Assembly (NCBI RefSeq): GCF_025345615.1
Contig: NZ_JAODWD010000002.1
Coordinates: 310,001 to 374,000, forward strand
DNA from: Mycobacterium deserti
Lineage (GTDB): Bacteria; Actinomycetota; Actinomycetes; Mycobacteriales; Mycobacteriaceae
Direction of reading: 5' to 3'
DNA: 64,000 nt
Made by a program: the position numbers and the translations under genes. Below are positions 51,044 through 59,183 of this stretch, piece by piece; the stretch's first letter is position 1; each line of letters starts with the position of its first letter. The notes beneath the pieces are model-generated. The model had not been told where the DNA came from and searched no databases. It was given only the letters and a program-made list of their open reading frames with translations.

Positions 51044-52168
51044 ATGGCCACCACATCGCCAGTCCCCTCGCTATCGCAGATCCGCGCGTGGGAGACCGAA
51101 CATCTCGTCGATGCCGCCACTACGTGGCGCACAACGGCCGATCAGTGGCAGGGGTCCTTCTTTCAAGTGGCCAGTCACATGCCCGCACCCGGCGGCACTC
51201 CGTGGGAAGGTGCTGCCAGCGAGGCAGCGCAATCGCGTGCGAGCGCCGACGCCATGAAGGTCGACGAGTTAGCTGCAAGTCTGCGAAGCGCGTCGACGGT
51301 GGCGGGTTACGGCGCCGACGAAATCGATGCGAAACGCCAAGCGGTGCTAGAAGCAATCGAAAGTGCCGAGAGCGTGGGATTCACCGTCGGCGAAGATCTC
51401 TCCGTTACGAGTAGATACACCGACCTCACCCCCGAGGCGGAGGCGGCGCGACAGGCGCAAGCGCAGGTGTTGGCCGCCGACATCAATGCGAAAGCAACGG
51501 CACTGGCCACAGCCGACTATGAGGTCGCGGCGAAGGTCGCTTCGGCCGCTTCAGGAGTTCGCGACGTCACGTTTGGCGAGGGTCCGGGCGCTGACACCGG
51601 CGCCGACTCCACGCAAGACGAGCCGGTTGCACTCGCCGCCGGCTGGAAGCAAGGGCCTAGTGAAAATCCTGCGCCTCCACCACCGTCGCCTCCACCTCCG
51701 GTGCGGGGGCTGCCGCCTGAAGGCCTTCAGCCGCCCGTTTCCGGGACGCTGACGCCGGGACCGGCTAGTCGCCCCAGTGAGCAACGTATCGGTGGCCAGA
51801 GTCTCTGGGACGAGAAGGGTGGCGAATGGCGCTATTACCCGGGCAACAAGCATCACAACCCGCATTGGGATTACAACCCGCACAACGTTCCGAATTCACG
51901 ATGGCAGAATGTTCCGATCAATAATCTCCCACCTTTGAAGGGCGGTCCGGCACCCGTTGAAGCAGCCCCGCCCCGGCCGGCGGTCCCTGTGCCCCCGCCC
52001 GCCGAGGCGCCACCGGTCCGCGGCGGCCCACCCGGTGGACTTCCGTTAGGCGGCGGTCCGCTCCCAGACGGAACCATGCCTCACCTCGTCGACCCTCCCG
52101 GACCCGACGCAGGAGGTCCCGACCTGCCGGTGATCGGCGACGGCAAACCAGACGTACCTGACGCTTGA
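51044..52168 (+). CDS. Putative type VII-secreted polymorphic toxin
   Basis: 374 residues from ATG 51044, adjacent to the partner's stop. Residues 1-175 are helical, with TPWEGAASEAA (52-62) and a YGADE (89-93) YxxxE export-like motif. A Pro-rich linker (205-240) leads to a compact aromatic/His segment, about 249-297, with WDEKGGEWRYYPGNKHHN and HWDYNPHN plus SRWQNVPINNLPP; similar strings occur in toxin C-termini of actinobacteria. The catalytic chemistry is unknown; the His/Asp/Tyr density suggests a nuclease-like site. Unusually, about 75 Pro/Gly-rich residues follow the domain instead of it ending the protein. Divergent Imm32-like gene is the likely antidote. Confidence 0.68.
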   Translation: MATTSPVPSLSQIRAWETEHLVDAATTWRTTADQWQGSFFQVASHMPAPGGTPWEGAASEAAQSRASADAMKVDELAASLRSASTVAGYGADEIDAKRQAVLEAIESAESVGFTVGEDLSVTSRYTDLTPEAEAARQAQAQVLAADINAKATALATADYEVAAKVASAASGVRDVTFGEGPGADTGADSTQDEPVALAAGWKQGPSENPAPPPPSPPPPVRGLPPEGLQPPVSGTLTPGPASRPSEQRIGGQSLWDEKGGEWRYYPGNKHHNPHWDYNPHNVPNSRWQNVPINNLPPLKGGPAPVEAAPPRPAVPVPPPAEAPPVRGGPPGGLPLGGGPLPDGTMPHLVDPPGPDAGGPDLPVIGDGKPDVPDA

Positions 52169-52592
52169 GCGGGTGACAACGGATGGCCTACGGCGCATGA
52201 CGCGCAGTGTGCCGTGAACGGGGACGTTAGTTTCCAAAACGCCGCGCGACCACCACGGTGGCGTCATCGTGGAACTGACAGCCCTAACGCATTCGGATTG
52301 TTGCGCTTGGAGTTGAGATCGAATGTTGATTCCGAGCTATCTTCGTGCCGATGCTCCGCGGTCGGAGCGACGACGAGGCGATGTCGTACTCCGAGCACCT
52401 GAAAGACGCTCGGTTCACCATTCCGAACCCGTCGCTGCTATCGCGTAACGATCGGCGACATTCACAGTTGGTCACTAATCGTCTCTGACTACGCCTTTCC
52501 TCAATAGGCTCAATTTCCTTTGAGTCGCAACGCAATTACCTAAGCAGTCGATCTTCCAGATGTCCCGGCTCGGCTCGGCGCAAATGGTCGGA
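52169..52592. other. Intergenic region between toxin operon and Ltp-like gene
   Basis: 424 bases with lower G+C than the surroundings. It contains a short phosphatase-like remnant on the minus strand (52227-52283). On the plus strand, ATG 52351 opens a 45-codon frame to 52488 with reasonable composition (GRSDDEAMSYSEHLKDARFT) but no ribosome binding site. No other feature seen. Confidence 0.4.
52227..52283 (-). pseudogene. Possible remnant of a PP2C/SpoIIE phosphatase C-terminus
   Basis: Minus-strand translation reads GCQFHDDATVVVARRFGN between two stops. The DDATVVVARR string is the typical last strand of RsbU-type phosphatases. Nothing else of such a gene remains. The match is short and may be chance. 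Confidence 0.25.
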
Positions 52593-53093
52593 TCACAGCC
52601 CGGTCGTCGATACTCCATATGCCGCCTGTGCTGAGGTAAAACCGTCGAAGATCAGCTGTTCGATGAGTCCGCCACGGGAGAAACTCGTGTAGTCGAGATA
52701 GTCCTGGGCTTTCTTCGCCGCCTGCTCGTTCCAGTCAACGGTGATGTGATCGACCGCGTATACAGCGTCTTCCGTTGAGAAGTCGTCGAATTCGAGCTGT
52801 TCAATGAGTCCTTCGCGGGAGAAGGCGGTGTAGTCGAGGTAATCCTCTGCCTTGCGCAACGCGTTCTGTTGACTCGCTGGACTCAGGGGGTGCTCGAGGT
52901 CGACGTTGAGGCCGATAGCCGCATTGCTTCCTTCGGGCGTGCCGTCGGTAGCGGTCGTCGACTTTACCGACGGCGCAGGCGCGTCGATTTCGACATTTGT
53001 GGCCGCATGTGCTCCGCCCGCGGCGGCAAGACCGCCGATCGCGATGAGCGTGGCAGCGGTGCTGAGGACGTCAACAAAGTTCTTGTTCTTCAT
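52593..53093 (-). CDS. Secreted Ltp-domain protein (two Ltp repeats)
   Basis: 166 residues; ATG 53093 follows CAGGAGA closely. A signal peptide covers about 1-31 (ending GGAHAAT) without a lipobox. Two tandem Ltp-type helix-turn-helix repeats occupy about 74-119 and 121-163, sharing the pattern AxxYLDYTxFSRxGLIEQLxFDxF. The Ltp family is named for the phage TP-J34 lipoprotein that blocks DNA injection by superinfecting phages. In actinobacteria related exported proteins are common and of unknown role. Here the PASTA-like secreted protein is encoded 71 bp upstream on the same strand. Domain call good, function uncertain. Confidence 0.82.
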   Translation of the reverse strand: MKNKNFVDVLSTAATLIAIGGLAAAGGAHAATNVEIDAPAPSVKSTTATDGTPEGSNAAIGLNVDLEHPLSPASQQNALRKAEDYLDYTAFSREGLIEQLEFDDFSTEDAVYAVDHITVDWNEQAAKKAQDYLDYTSFSRGGLIEQLIFDGFTSAQAAYGVSTTGL

Positions 53094-53164
53094 GATTCTC
53101 CTGGAGTACTGAATTCTTTCGCGCTTTGACTGACTGAAGATTGAACGGCTTGCAGTCAGACAGA

Positions 53165-53494
53165 TCAGGGGCAGGACTCGATGCCCTTCTTTACAACACC
53201 GAAGTCGATCCTGGTGCTCTCGGTGATCGCAGCGCCAGGCGCTGGCGTCGAAGTGCAGACCACCCAATTCCGATCGTCAATCTGCACACGACCTTCACCG
53301 GTGAGATCGGTGGAACCGGTGTACCAGACGGCATCGCCAGTTAATGACTGAATCGCATCCTGCGCCCCTTGAAGGTCGCTTCCGATGAGGTCCGGCATCG
53401 TCCAGGTGTCCGCCGAGGCGGACGGTGCAATGCCAGCACCCGCAACGACAAGTGCAGTGCAAAGAGCCGCTGCGGCTGACGCTTTCAAGATCAC
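53165..53494 (-). CDS. Secreted PASTA-like domain protein
   Basis: 109 residues from GTG 53494 with GGAGGGAGGG upstream; the frame extends to 53593 through non-signal-like sequence. A Sec signal spans about 1-28 (ending PSASADT). The mature part WTMPDLIGSDLQGAQDAIQS and then RNWVVCTSTPAPGA follows the PASTA pattern (PDLxGxxLxxAxxAL, cysteine-linked), a domain that binds peptidoglycan in PknB. It stands immediately upstream of the Ltp-domain gene, so the two may be made together and act at the cell surface. Confidence 0.78.
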   Translation of the reverse strand: MILKASAAAALCTALVVAGAGIAPSASADTWTMPDLIGSDLQGAQDAIQSLTGDAVWYTGSTDLTGEGRVQIDDRNWVVCTSTPAPGAAITESTRIDFGVVKKGIESCP

Positions 53495-53862
53495 AGCAAA
53501 GTCCCTCCCTCCAATCCGGAACGATACGGATTGCTCAGCGGGGACGCAGCAAAATTCCAAGTTTGTGCACAAGGTGTTTGAGAGCGCGATCACCCTCCGT
53601 TCAGCAACGGGGGAGGTCGAGTGTCACAGCGCGTAGCTCAGCGCCGGAGTTACGCACCGCCGAATTAGACAGCCAAAGATGGGGTAGCCCATCCGCCATG
53701 ACGGAACGCAGCATGGCCGACGATTCTTCGGAGCAGGTGCCAGGCCAACAGACGGGCGAAAGCTCGGTCGCTGGCGACAAGGACGGCGGGGGCGATGACG
53801 GCGAGCGAAGCGAACAAGCCGGCTTGGGCCGAGACGCTTCGGCCGACTGACGAACCGATCAG
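53495..53862. other. Intergenic region between the PASTA-like and rhomboid-like genes
   Basis: 368 bases. The part next to the PASTA-like gene should hold its promoter on the minus strand. The distal part contains a possible small acidic ORF (53698-53850). No structured RNA was recognised. Confidence 0.4.
53698..53850 (+). CDS. Possible small acidic disordered protein
   Basis: 50 residues from ATG 53698 (or 45 from ATG 53713). The sequence is rich in Asp, Glu, Gly and Ser (AGDKDGGGDDGERSEQAG) and would be unstructured. No Shine-Dalgarno is evident. It ends 12 bp before the convergent rhomboid-like gene. Coding status is uncertain. Confidence 0.35.
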   Translation: MTERSMADDSSEQVPGQQTGESSVAGDKDGGGDDGERSEQAGLGRDASAD

Positions 53863-54513
53863 CTACGGCTCATCGTCGGTCGCGGGTTGGGCATGACCCC
53901 CGGGAGCTACCGCCCACGCGGGATACGGCAGCCGGTCGCGGTCGGGCATCAGCGGTGCGACCGTCAGCCCTACACCGAACGCCGTGAGGTGACCGACTTC
54001 GGTGAACGTCGGCCGCACCGCCGCGTTCACCGCGAACACCGCCGCCCCACCGACTCGGATGCGCGTTCGCCAGGGCTGTCGCACGAATGCCGACAACGCG
54101 CCCGCCGCGCCCAGCACGAAGTAGCTGACGCCGACGTCGCGGGCGTTCGCCGCCCGCTGCGGCGCCCGGCCCCGCCGAATCGACCACCGCAGGAACCCCT
54201 GACCGACCAACGTCGCGATGACATGCGCCGAAAATCCGACCAAAAGCCAACGCCCCGAACGCAATCGGCGCTCGGCCGGAGCCACCACCCCGACATACAC
54301 CGGGACGTACGGCCACCACCTGCGGCCGTCCAACCAGAACAGGCTCGACGCCAGCACCCGCGACGGCTCACGCGACAACCGCCGCAAATTGGTCGAGTGC
54401 TTGCGTTGCAGATCGCGCGAACCGCGCCGCCCCGCTGACCGTTGCCGTCGCGTCGTGACGAACAGGATCGCCAGCCACGCGAAGCTCAGCGGCGCCGACA
54501 CCACGCCGCGCAC
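53863..54513 (-). CDS. Rhomboid-like integral membrane protein
   Basis: About 216 residues from GTG 54513; starts at TTG 54531 or GTG 54504 are also possible. Six hydrophobic segments are visible. The rhomboid protease dyad can be placed at the Ser of DVGVSYFVLGAAGAL and the His of TEVGHLTAFGVGL, but the usual GASG is replaced by GVSY, so activity is uncertain. It follows the DUF7159-like gene on the same strand with its start about 22 bp after that stop, suggesting an operon. Membrane protein call firm; protease activity tentative. Confidence 0.72.
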   Translation of the reverse strand: MRGVVSAPLSFAWLAILFVTTRRQRSAGRRGSRDLQRKHSTNLRRLSREPSRVLASSLFWLDGRRWWPYVPVYVGVVAPAERRLRSGRWLLVGFSAHVIATLVGQGFLRWSIRRGRAPQRAANARDVGVSYFVLGAAGALSAFVRQPWRTRIRVGGAAVFAVNAAVRPTFTEVGHLTAFGVGLTVAPLMPDRDRLPYPAWAVAPGGHAQPATDDEP

Positions 54514-54535
54514 CAACCTGTGACGGCGCAAAGAA

Positions 54536-56233
54536 CTACGGCGACTCGAGCACCGTCGTCGCGGGCAGCTCGGCCGAACCACTGCCACTGCCGCCGATCG
54601 ACGGCTCCTCGGGCACCACCGCTGCGGTGGGTTCCGGAGCAACCGGAGCAACCGGCGCTACCGGAGCGGGTGCCACCGGCTCGGGCGCCACGGCAGGCGG
54701 CGTGTAAGCGGGCGCCACGGCAGGCGGCGTGTACGCGGGCGCCTGCGACGGCGGCTCGACAGGATCAGGCTGCGGTTCCGGTTCCGGCTCGGGCTCCGGC
54801 GCGACCGTTGTCGTCGGCGTAGTCGTCGTCGGCGTGGACGTTGTCGGCGTGGACGTTGTCGTCGTCGGCGTCGTGGTCGTCGGTGTCGTGGTGGTCGTCG
54901 GCGTCGTCGTCGTGGTTGTCGGCGTCGGCCACGGCCACGTCGGCGTCGGGAACGGGTTGTACGGCGGCCACGGAACCACCGGCTGAACCGGGATCGGCAC
55001 CCCCGGCACCGGAGCCGGTCCTGGCACGGGCACCTGCGGCACTGGAGCCACCGGCACGTTGTTCACCACCGGCCCGCGATTCGTCCTCACGACGTTCGGC
55101 CGCGGCGCCTCCGGCTGCGGAGACACCACCGCGACCGGCAACGCCACCGGATCCGGCTCGTGCGGCACCTGCGGCAGATACCGCCCCGGGACCGTCTCGG
55201 CCTGCTGCACCGCCGGCGCCGGCTGCGCGCTCACGTCGCTTGCCGGCCGAATGGCCACCGCGACCGTCACCGCCAGCCCCGCAAAGCTCATCACCACAAA
55301 CGCCAGCGCGCTGCCCATCAGCACCGTCCTCGGCGGTGGCGGCGCGATGATCTCGGTGTACGGCGCCTCGTCGTCCTGCTCGGGAACGAACTCCTCAATC
55401 GAGTCCGCCGGCATCTCGTAGAAGTCCGGCTCATCGGCCAGCGAGTACGCCAGCTGCGGGCCCACAGCCGCGGAGTCGCCGGTCGCCGGCGCCATCTGCG
55501 TCGCGTCCGCGGCGGCGGGCGCCATCATCGTCGCGTCCCCGGCTACAGGAGCCATCTGCGTCGCGTCGACAGCAGCCGGCGCCATCATCGTCGCCGCGCC
55601 CGCGGGGAAACCAGAATCCTCGACCGTCTGCGCCGCGCCCCGCGCGATCGCAAAGCCCGCATCCGTCGGCACCTCCACCGGTGTCGTCGAATGCAGTTCG
55701 GCCGCAAGCGAATCGAGATCCAACCGCTGGCCGACGAGCATGATCCTTGTGGCCCCGTGCGCGGGCACCTGCTGCAGCACCGCCGCACACGCGACGGCCG
55801 CGCCGGCCGCGCCGATCGGCACCGACGCCAGCACCGACGTCGACTCCTCGTCCTCGCCGACCACCGTCAGCGCCACGGTGTCGTCATCGGACAACAGCAA
55901 CGCGGCGTCCGCGCCGACACTGCGCGCCAGCGCCGCGGCCGCTTCGGCCTCCGCCACCACCTCGACGTTCTGCACCCCAGCGCTCAACACCGTCTGGCGC
56001 AGCGTCTCGGCTTGCGAGGGGTCGGGCAGGCACAGCCGGGTCGCGGCGACCCGGTTGCCCGACTCGGTCACGGCGCGGTAGGTGCCGACGATCGTGTCGG
56101 CCAGGTCGGTTACGCCGTCGTCGGGCAGGTCCAGCGCGTACTGGTCGAACACCTCACCGCCCGTTGCGGGCGCGCCGACCATCGCCAGGCGCGCCACCCG
56201 TCCGGTGACTGCTACCCCGAGGACTACGTCCAC
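54536..56233 (-). CDS. DUF7159-like membrane protein with Pro/Thr-rich tail
   Basis: 565 residues from GTG 56233 (VDVVLGVAVTGRVARLAMVG). The first 210 residues resemble an actin-like ATPase fold without clear phosphate loops. A repeat with MMAPAA and DATQMAP units follows (about 215-255), then one membrane helix (about 307-330, VLMGSALAFVVMSFAGLAV), then an exported tail rich in Pro, Thr and Val: a run of PTTTT units and two AYTPPAVAP copies. Such tails could cross the cell wall or be glycosylated. It lies upstream of the rhomboid-like gene and divergent from another multi-pass protein. Known as a mycobacterial family of unknown function. Confidence 0.72.
   Translation of the reverse strand: MDVVLGVAVTGRVARLAMVGAPATGGEVFDQYALDLPDDGVTDLADTIVGTYRAVTESGNRVAATRLCLPDPSQAETLRQTVLSAGVQNVEVVAEAEAAAALARSVGADAALLLSDDDTVALTVVGEDEESTSVLASVPIGAAGAAVACAAVLQQVPAHGATRIMLVGQRLDLDSLAAELHSTTPVEVPTDAGFAIARGAAQTVEDSGFPAGAATMMAPAAVDATQMAPVAGDATMMAPAAADATQMAPATGDSAAVGPQLAYSLADEPDFYEMPADSIEEFVPEQDDEAPYTEIIAPPPPRTVLMGSALAFVVMSFAGLAVTVAVAIRPASDVSAQPAPAVQQAETVPGRYLPQVPHEPDPVALPVAVVSPQPEAPRPNVVRTNRGPVVNNVPVAPVPQVPVPGPAPVPGVPIPVQPVVPWPPYNPFPTPTWPWPTPTTTTTTPTTTTTPTTTTPTTTTSTPTTSTPTTTTPTTTVAPEPEPEPEPQPDPVEPPSQAPAYTPPAVAPAYTPPAVAPEPVAPAPVAPVAPVAPEPTAAVVPEEPSIGGSGSGSAELPATTVLESP
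54804..54930 (-). repeat. Low-complexity (GTCGTCGGCGTC-type) repeat encoding the Thr/Pro tail
   Basis: Trinucleotide-rich tract on the plus strand (GTC and GGC units), coding on the minus strand for short PTTTT units broken by STPTTS. Length variation between strains would be expected. Confidence 0.75.
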
Positions 56234-56364
56234 CGACCCACTCCTTGCCTCAACACGACCTTCACAAGTTACTCTCACGCGCCTCGCTGCTTGTGCGACC
56301 AAGCAAAAATGAGCACGCTGAGGTGCAACACCTCCGCGGCGTCACCCAGGAAAGGAATCGTCAC

Positions 56365-58014
56365 GTGAGCGACCAGCGTTACGACGCGCCCACCGCCCAA
56401 GTGGCGACCACCGCCGCGCCCGCCGTCGCTCGATCGCCCCGCGTCGGCTACGTCCCGGCCCGCACCAACACCGTGCGCGACGGCATCGCGGTCGCGCTGC
56501 TGGTCCTCGCGCTGCTCCTGCCGTGGAATCTCGACTTCGGACTCGGCGTCACCGGCAGCGACGGCGCGCTCTGGTTGCTGGTCGTCGTCGTGACGCTGCT
56601 CGCCCTCGCCGCCGCGCTCGCGCCGCACGTCGGCCCGTTCCGGCTCGACGCCCCAGAACCCGACGTCCGCCGCACCAGCCGGATACGGCTCATGCTCAGC
56701 CTTCCGTATGTGGTCGTCGCGATCGGCTTCCTGGGCCACCACCTGCTGGAGACCGTCCGCGACGGCGGAACCGGCGTCGCGCCACCGGGCGTCGGCCCCG
56801 GCCTGCTGGTGGGTATCGGGGGCGCGCTGCTGGCCGCGCAGACGCCGGTCACCAGTATCACCATCGAGGACAACAAGTTTCGGCGCTGGTACGCCGTCGC
56901 GCGGGTGCTCGGCGCAGTGTCGATCGCGCTCGCGACGCTGTCGGTCGGGTGGAACCTGTTCTGGCGGCTGCGCTACCTGTTCGTCACCGAGGTGGACTTC
57001 GGCCGCCAGGACGTTGCGGTCATCATCACCACGCTGCTCTACGGCGCGGTCGCGTTGATCGCATTGGTGATCGCGTCGCGCTGGCTCATCGAGAAGTCCG
57101 CCGCCGCCCGCCTGGCCACCACGGCGCTGGGCGCGTCGGCCGCGTTGGCCGCCACGCTGGTGTGGGTGTTTCCGGTCGGCCGCGACATCGACGCCTTCCA
57201 CGGCATCGCGCAGAACACCTCGACGGCCGCGGTCGGCTACGAGGGCTACCTGTTCTGGGCGGCCGCCGCCGCGATCGTCGCCCCGACCACGCTCTACGCC
57301 GTCTTCCTGGTCAAACCCCCGACCATCGGCGCCTACCGCTCCGCCGCCCAGAAGTGCCTGACCCTGATCGCGTTCTGGGCGTTCGCCGCCGCCGCGCTGC
57401 GGGTCGCTGACTACGTGATCGCGGTGTCGCTCGACCTACCGCACGCCCTGTACGACAGCGTCGCGATGACGCTGTTCAACCTGTTCGCCGGCTTCATCGC
57501 GCGCTGGCTGCACCGCCAACTCGCGCGAGTCGAGGTCGCGCCGAGCGTGATCGCGGCGTTCAGCGGGCTGCTGTTCGTCTTCACCCTCGCCAACCTCGCC
57601 ATCGGCGTCGCGCTCGCCCCGCGGTACGCCGAGCCGCCGAGCGACGCCATCTACGGCAACAACCTCGCCCAGCAGATCACCAGCACCTTCGACCTGGTCA
57701 TCTGCCTGCTGAGCCTCGCCGTGCTGGTCGCCATGCTGTTCACCGGTCCGCTCGCCGGATACCTGGTGCGCCGACGGGAGAAGCGGGCCTCCCCCGCACC
57801 ACCGAAGCCGCTCGAGCCCGACGCCGAGGCCGCGCCGGAGCCGGCGACCGCCGCGGCGCCTACCGTCGGCACGCCGCAGCCGAAGCCCGTGCCGAGAATC
57901 GTTCGGCTGAAAGAGGATTCGACGACGGTGATCGACGCCCCGCAGACGCTCCGGATACTGCGGCGCGAACCGACGTCCGATCCGACCACGCGGATCACCC
58001 CGCCGCAGGAATAA
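56365..58014 (+). CDS. Multi-pass membrane protein (DUF7937-like), conserved in mycobacteria
   Basis: 549 residues from GTG 56365, preceded by AGGAAAGGAA. About 11 hydrophobic segments lie between residues 40 and 485. A cytosolic C-terminal tail of about 65 residues is rich in Pro and Ala and ends with RRIRR-like basic and TTRITPPQE sequence. I do not recognise a transporter motif. It is divergent from the DUF7159-like gene about 130 bp away, and a relation in cell-envelope function is inferred from proximity only. Confidence 0.72.
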   Translation: MSDQRYDAPTAQVATTAAPAVARSPRVGYVPARTNTVRDGIAVALLVLALLLPWNLDFGLGVTGSDGALWLLVVVVTLLALAAALAPHVGPFRLDAPEPDVRRTSRIRLMLSLPYVVVAIGFLGHHLLETVRDGGTGVAPPGVGPGLLVGIGGALLAAQTPVTSITIEDNKFRRWYAVARVLGAVSIALATLSVGWNLFWRLRYLFVTEVDFGRQDVAVIITTLLYGAVALIALVIASRWLIEKSAAARLATTALGASAALAATLVWVFPVGRDIDAFHGIAQNTSTAAVGYEGYLFWAAAAAIVAPTTLYAVFLVKPPTIGAYRSAAQKCLTLIAFWAFAAAALRVADYVIAVSLDLPHALYDSVAMTLFNLFAGFIARWLHRQLARVEVAPSVIAAFSGLLFVFTLANLAIGVALAPRYAEPPSDAIYGNNLAQQITSTFDLVICLLSLAVLVAMLFTGPLAGYLVRRREKRASPAPPKPLEPDAEAAPEPATAAAPTVGTPQPKPVPRIVRLKEDSTTVIDAPQTLRILRREPTSDPTTRITPPQE

Positions 58015-58020
58015 CGCACG

Positions 58021-58263
58021 GCCGGTACGGGCTACGCATGGCATGCCCGTCTCATCGCCGGGCAGGTGTCGTGGGACGCCGACGGCAACCTGGTCGCGCC
58101 GGGCGATCTGTCAGGTCGGGTCGCTCAGGTCTAGCGCAACGTCGCACGAGCGCTCGACGCGGCCGGTGCCACCTTCGACGACATCGTCCGGTTCACCTGG
58201 TACGCCGTCGACTGGCACAAGGACAAGATGCCGGCGTTCCTGGCCGGGATCGAAGCCGAGTGA
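58021..58263 (+). pseudogene. RidA/YjgF-family pseudogene
   Basis: Translation in one frame gives IAGQVSWDADGNLVAPGDLS, a TAG stop at 58132-58134 after RVAQV, then RNVARALDAAGATFDDIVRF and TWYAVDWHKDKMPAFLAGIE up to TGA 58263. These are RidA (enamine deaminase) blocks in the right order. The N-terminal part is missing, and the internal stop interrupts the core. It sits 6 bp after the previous gene's stop. Confidence 0.82.
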
Positions 58264-58306
58264 CCGCGGTCATCGCCTGACGCTAGGACAGACGTTCGCC
58301 GCTCCG

Positions 58307-58312
58307 TATGGT
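58307..58312 (+). promoter_or_regulatory. -10 box for leaderless amidase transcript
   Basis: TATGGT ends 6 nt before ATG 58319. A weak -35 (AGGACA at 58285) lies 16 bp upstream. Confidence 0.5.
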
Positions 58313-58318
58313 GACGTC

Positions 58319-59125
58319 ATGGACGCCTCCCCAGCGTTCCGCCCCGACAGCCGCCTCGAACTCAGCCGTCGCCGGCTCCTGCAACTGGGCGGCTTGATCG
58401 TCGCTACCACCGGCGCATGCTCGAAGGAATCCGCCGCGGACCCGACGTCGCCTGCGCCCCCACCGCCGCCGGTCGTGAAGGCGAGACCACTGCAGGCGCC
58501 CACAATGCCCACCACACCGCCGGTCGTCCCCGCTTCCCACGTGGTGTTGTGCCGCGACGCATGGGGTGCCAATCCACCCCGCCCCGGCGGCACTCCCCAG
58601 ACCCCGGTTCGCATGACGATCCACCACACGGCGGTGGCCCTCGGCGACAACACCAACGCGCCGTCTCGTCTCCGACAACACCAGCGTTACCACCAGGACA
58701 CGCACGGCTGGATCGACATCGCCTACCACCTGAGTGTCGACCGCAACGGCAACATCTACGAGCTGCGGAAACCCGAGCTCGTCGGTGACACCGCGACGAG
58801 CTACAACCCCAGCGGTCACTTCCTCGTCGTCTGCGAAGGCAACTTCGACGAAGAGCAGGTGACGGAAGCACAGCTCAACGGCGCTGCGGTCGCATTCGCC
58901 TGGGCTGCGCAACGATTCGGAATTCCGACCGACACACTGGCAGGGCACCGCGACTTCAGCCCCGACACCACATGCCCAGGTGCGGACCTCTACACCCACA
59001 TCGCCTCGGGTGACCTCCAGAACCGGGTCAACGGTCTACTGGCCGCCGGACCCGTCGACCTCCACTCCATCTGCGGTCCTGAGGCGTCGGCAGCGGTCGC
59101 GGACATCGAAGCCGGCCTTCGATAG
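58319..59125 (+). CDS. N-acetylmuramoyl-L-alanine amidase (PGRP/Amidase_2), exported lipoprotein
   Basis: 268 residues from ATG 58319. A twin-arginine signal SRRRLLQLGG (about 15-24) runs into a lipobox-like TTGAC, so the mature protein may be anchored at Cys39 after Tat export. A Pro-rich spacer precedes the amidase domain (about 85-250): zinc ligands are in TIHHTAV, AGHRDFSPDTTCPG (His and Cys), and the fold has HQRYHQDTHGWIDIAYHL. It cleaves the amide between muramic acid and the stem peptide. Leaderless-type start. Transcribed in the same direction as the downstream hydrolase. Confidence 0.9.
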   Translation: MDASPAFRPDSRLELSRRRLLQLGGLIVATTGACSKESAADPTSPAPPPPPVVKARPLQAPTMPTTPPVVPASHVVLCRDAWGANPPRPGGTPQTPVRMTIHHTAVALGDNTNAPSRLRQHQRYHQDTHGWIDIAYHLSVDRNGNIYELRKPELVGDTATSYNPSGHFLVVCEGNFDEEQVTEAQLNGAAVAFAWAAQRFGIPTDTLAGHRDFSPDTTCPGADLYTHIASGDLQNRVNGLLAAGPVDLHSICGPEASAAVADIEAGLR

Positions 59126-59171
59126 CGAGCCATTGAACCCAGAACCGCCGCGCGAAAAGCCAGACGCGCCA

Positions 59172-59177
59172 TAGCGT
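59172..59177 (+). promoter_or_regulatory. -10 box for leaderless alpha/beta hydrolase transcript
   Basis: TAGCGT ends 6 nt before ATG 59184; no Shine-Dalgarno sequence follows. Confidence 0.5.
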
Positions 59178-59183
59178 TGAGTC

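Noticed and set aside
54804..54930. Repetitive tract considered as a CRISPR array
   Set aside because: No regular repeat-spacer spacing; it is coding low-complexity sequence for a Thr/Pro tail.
55160..56368. 402-codon plus-strand Arg/His-rich frame
   Set aside because: Antisense to the DUF7159-like gene, extreme Arg content, no motif.
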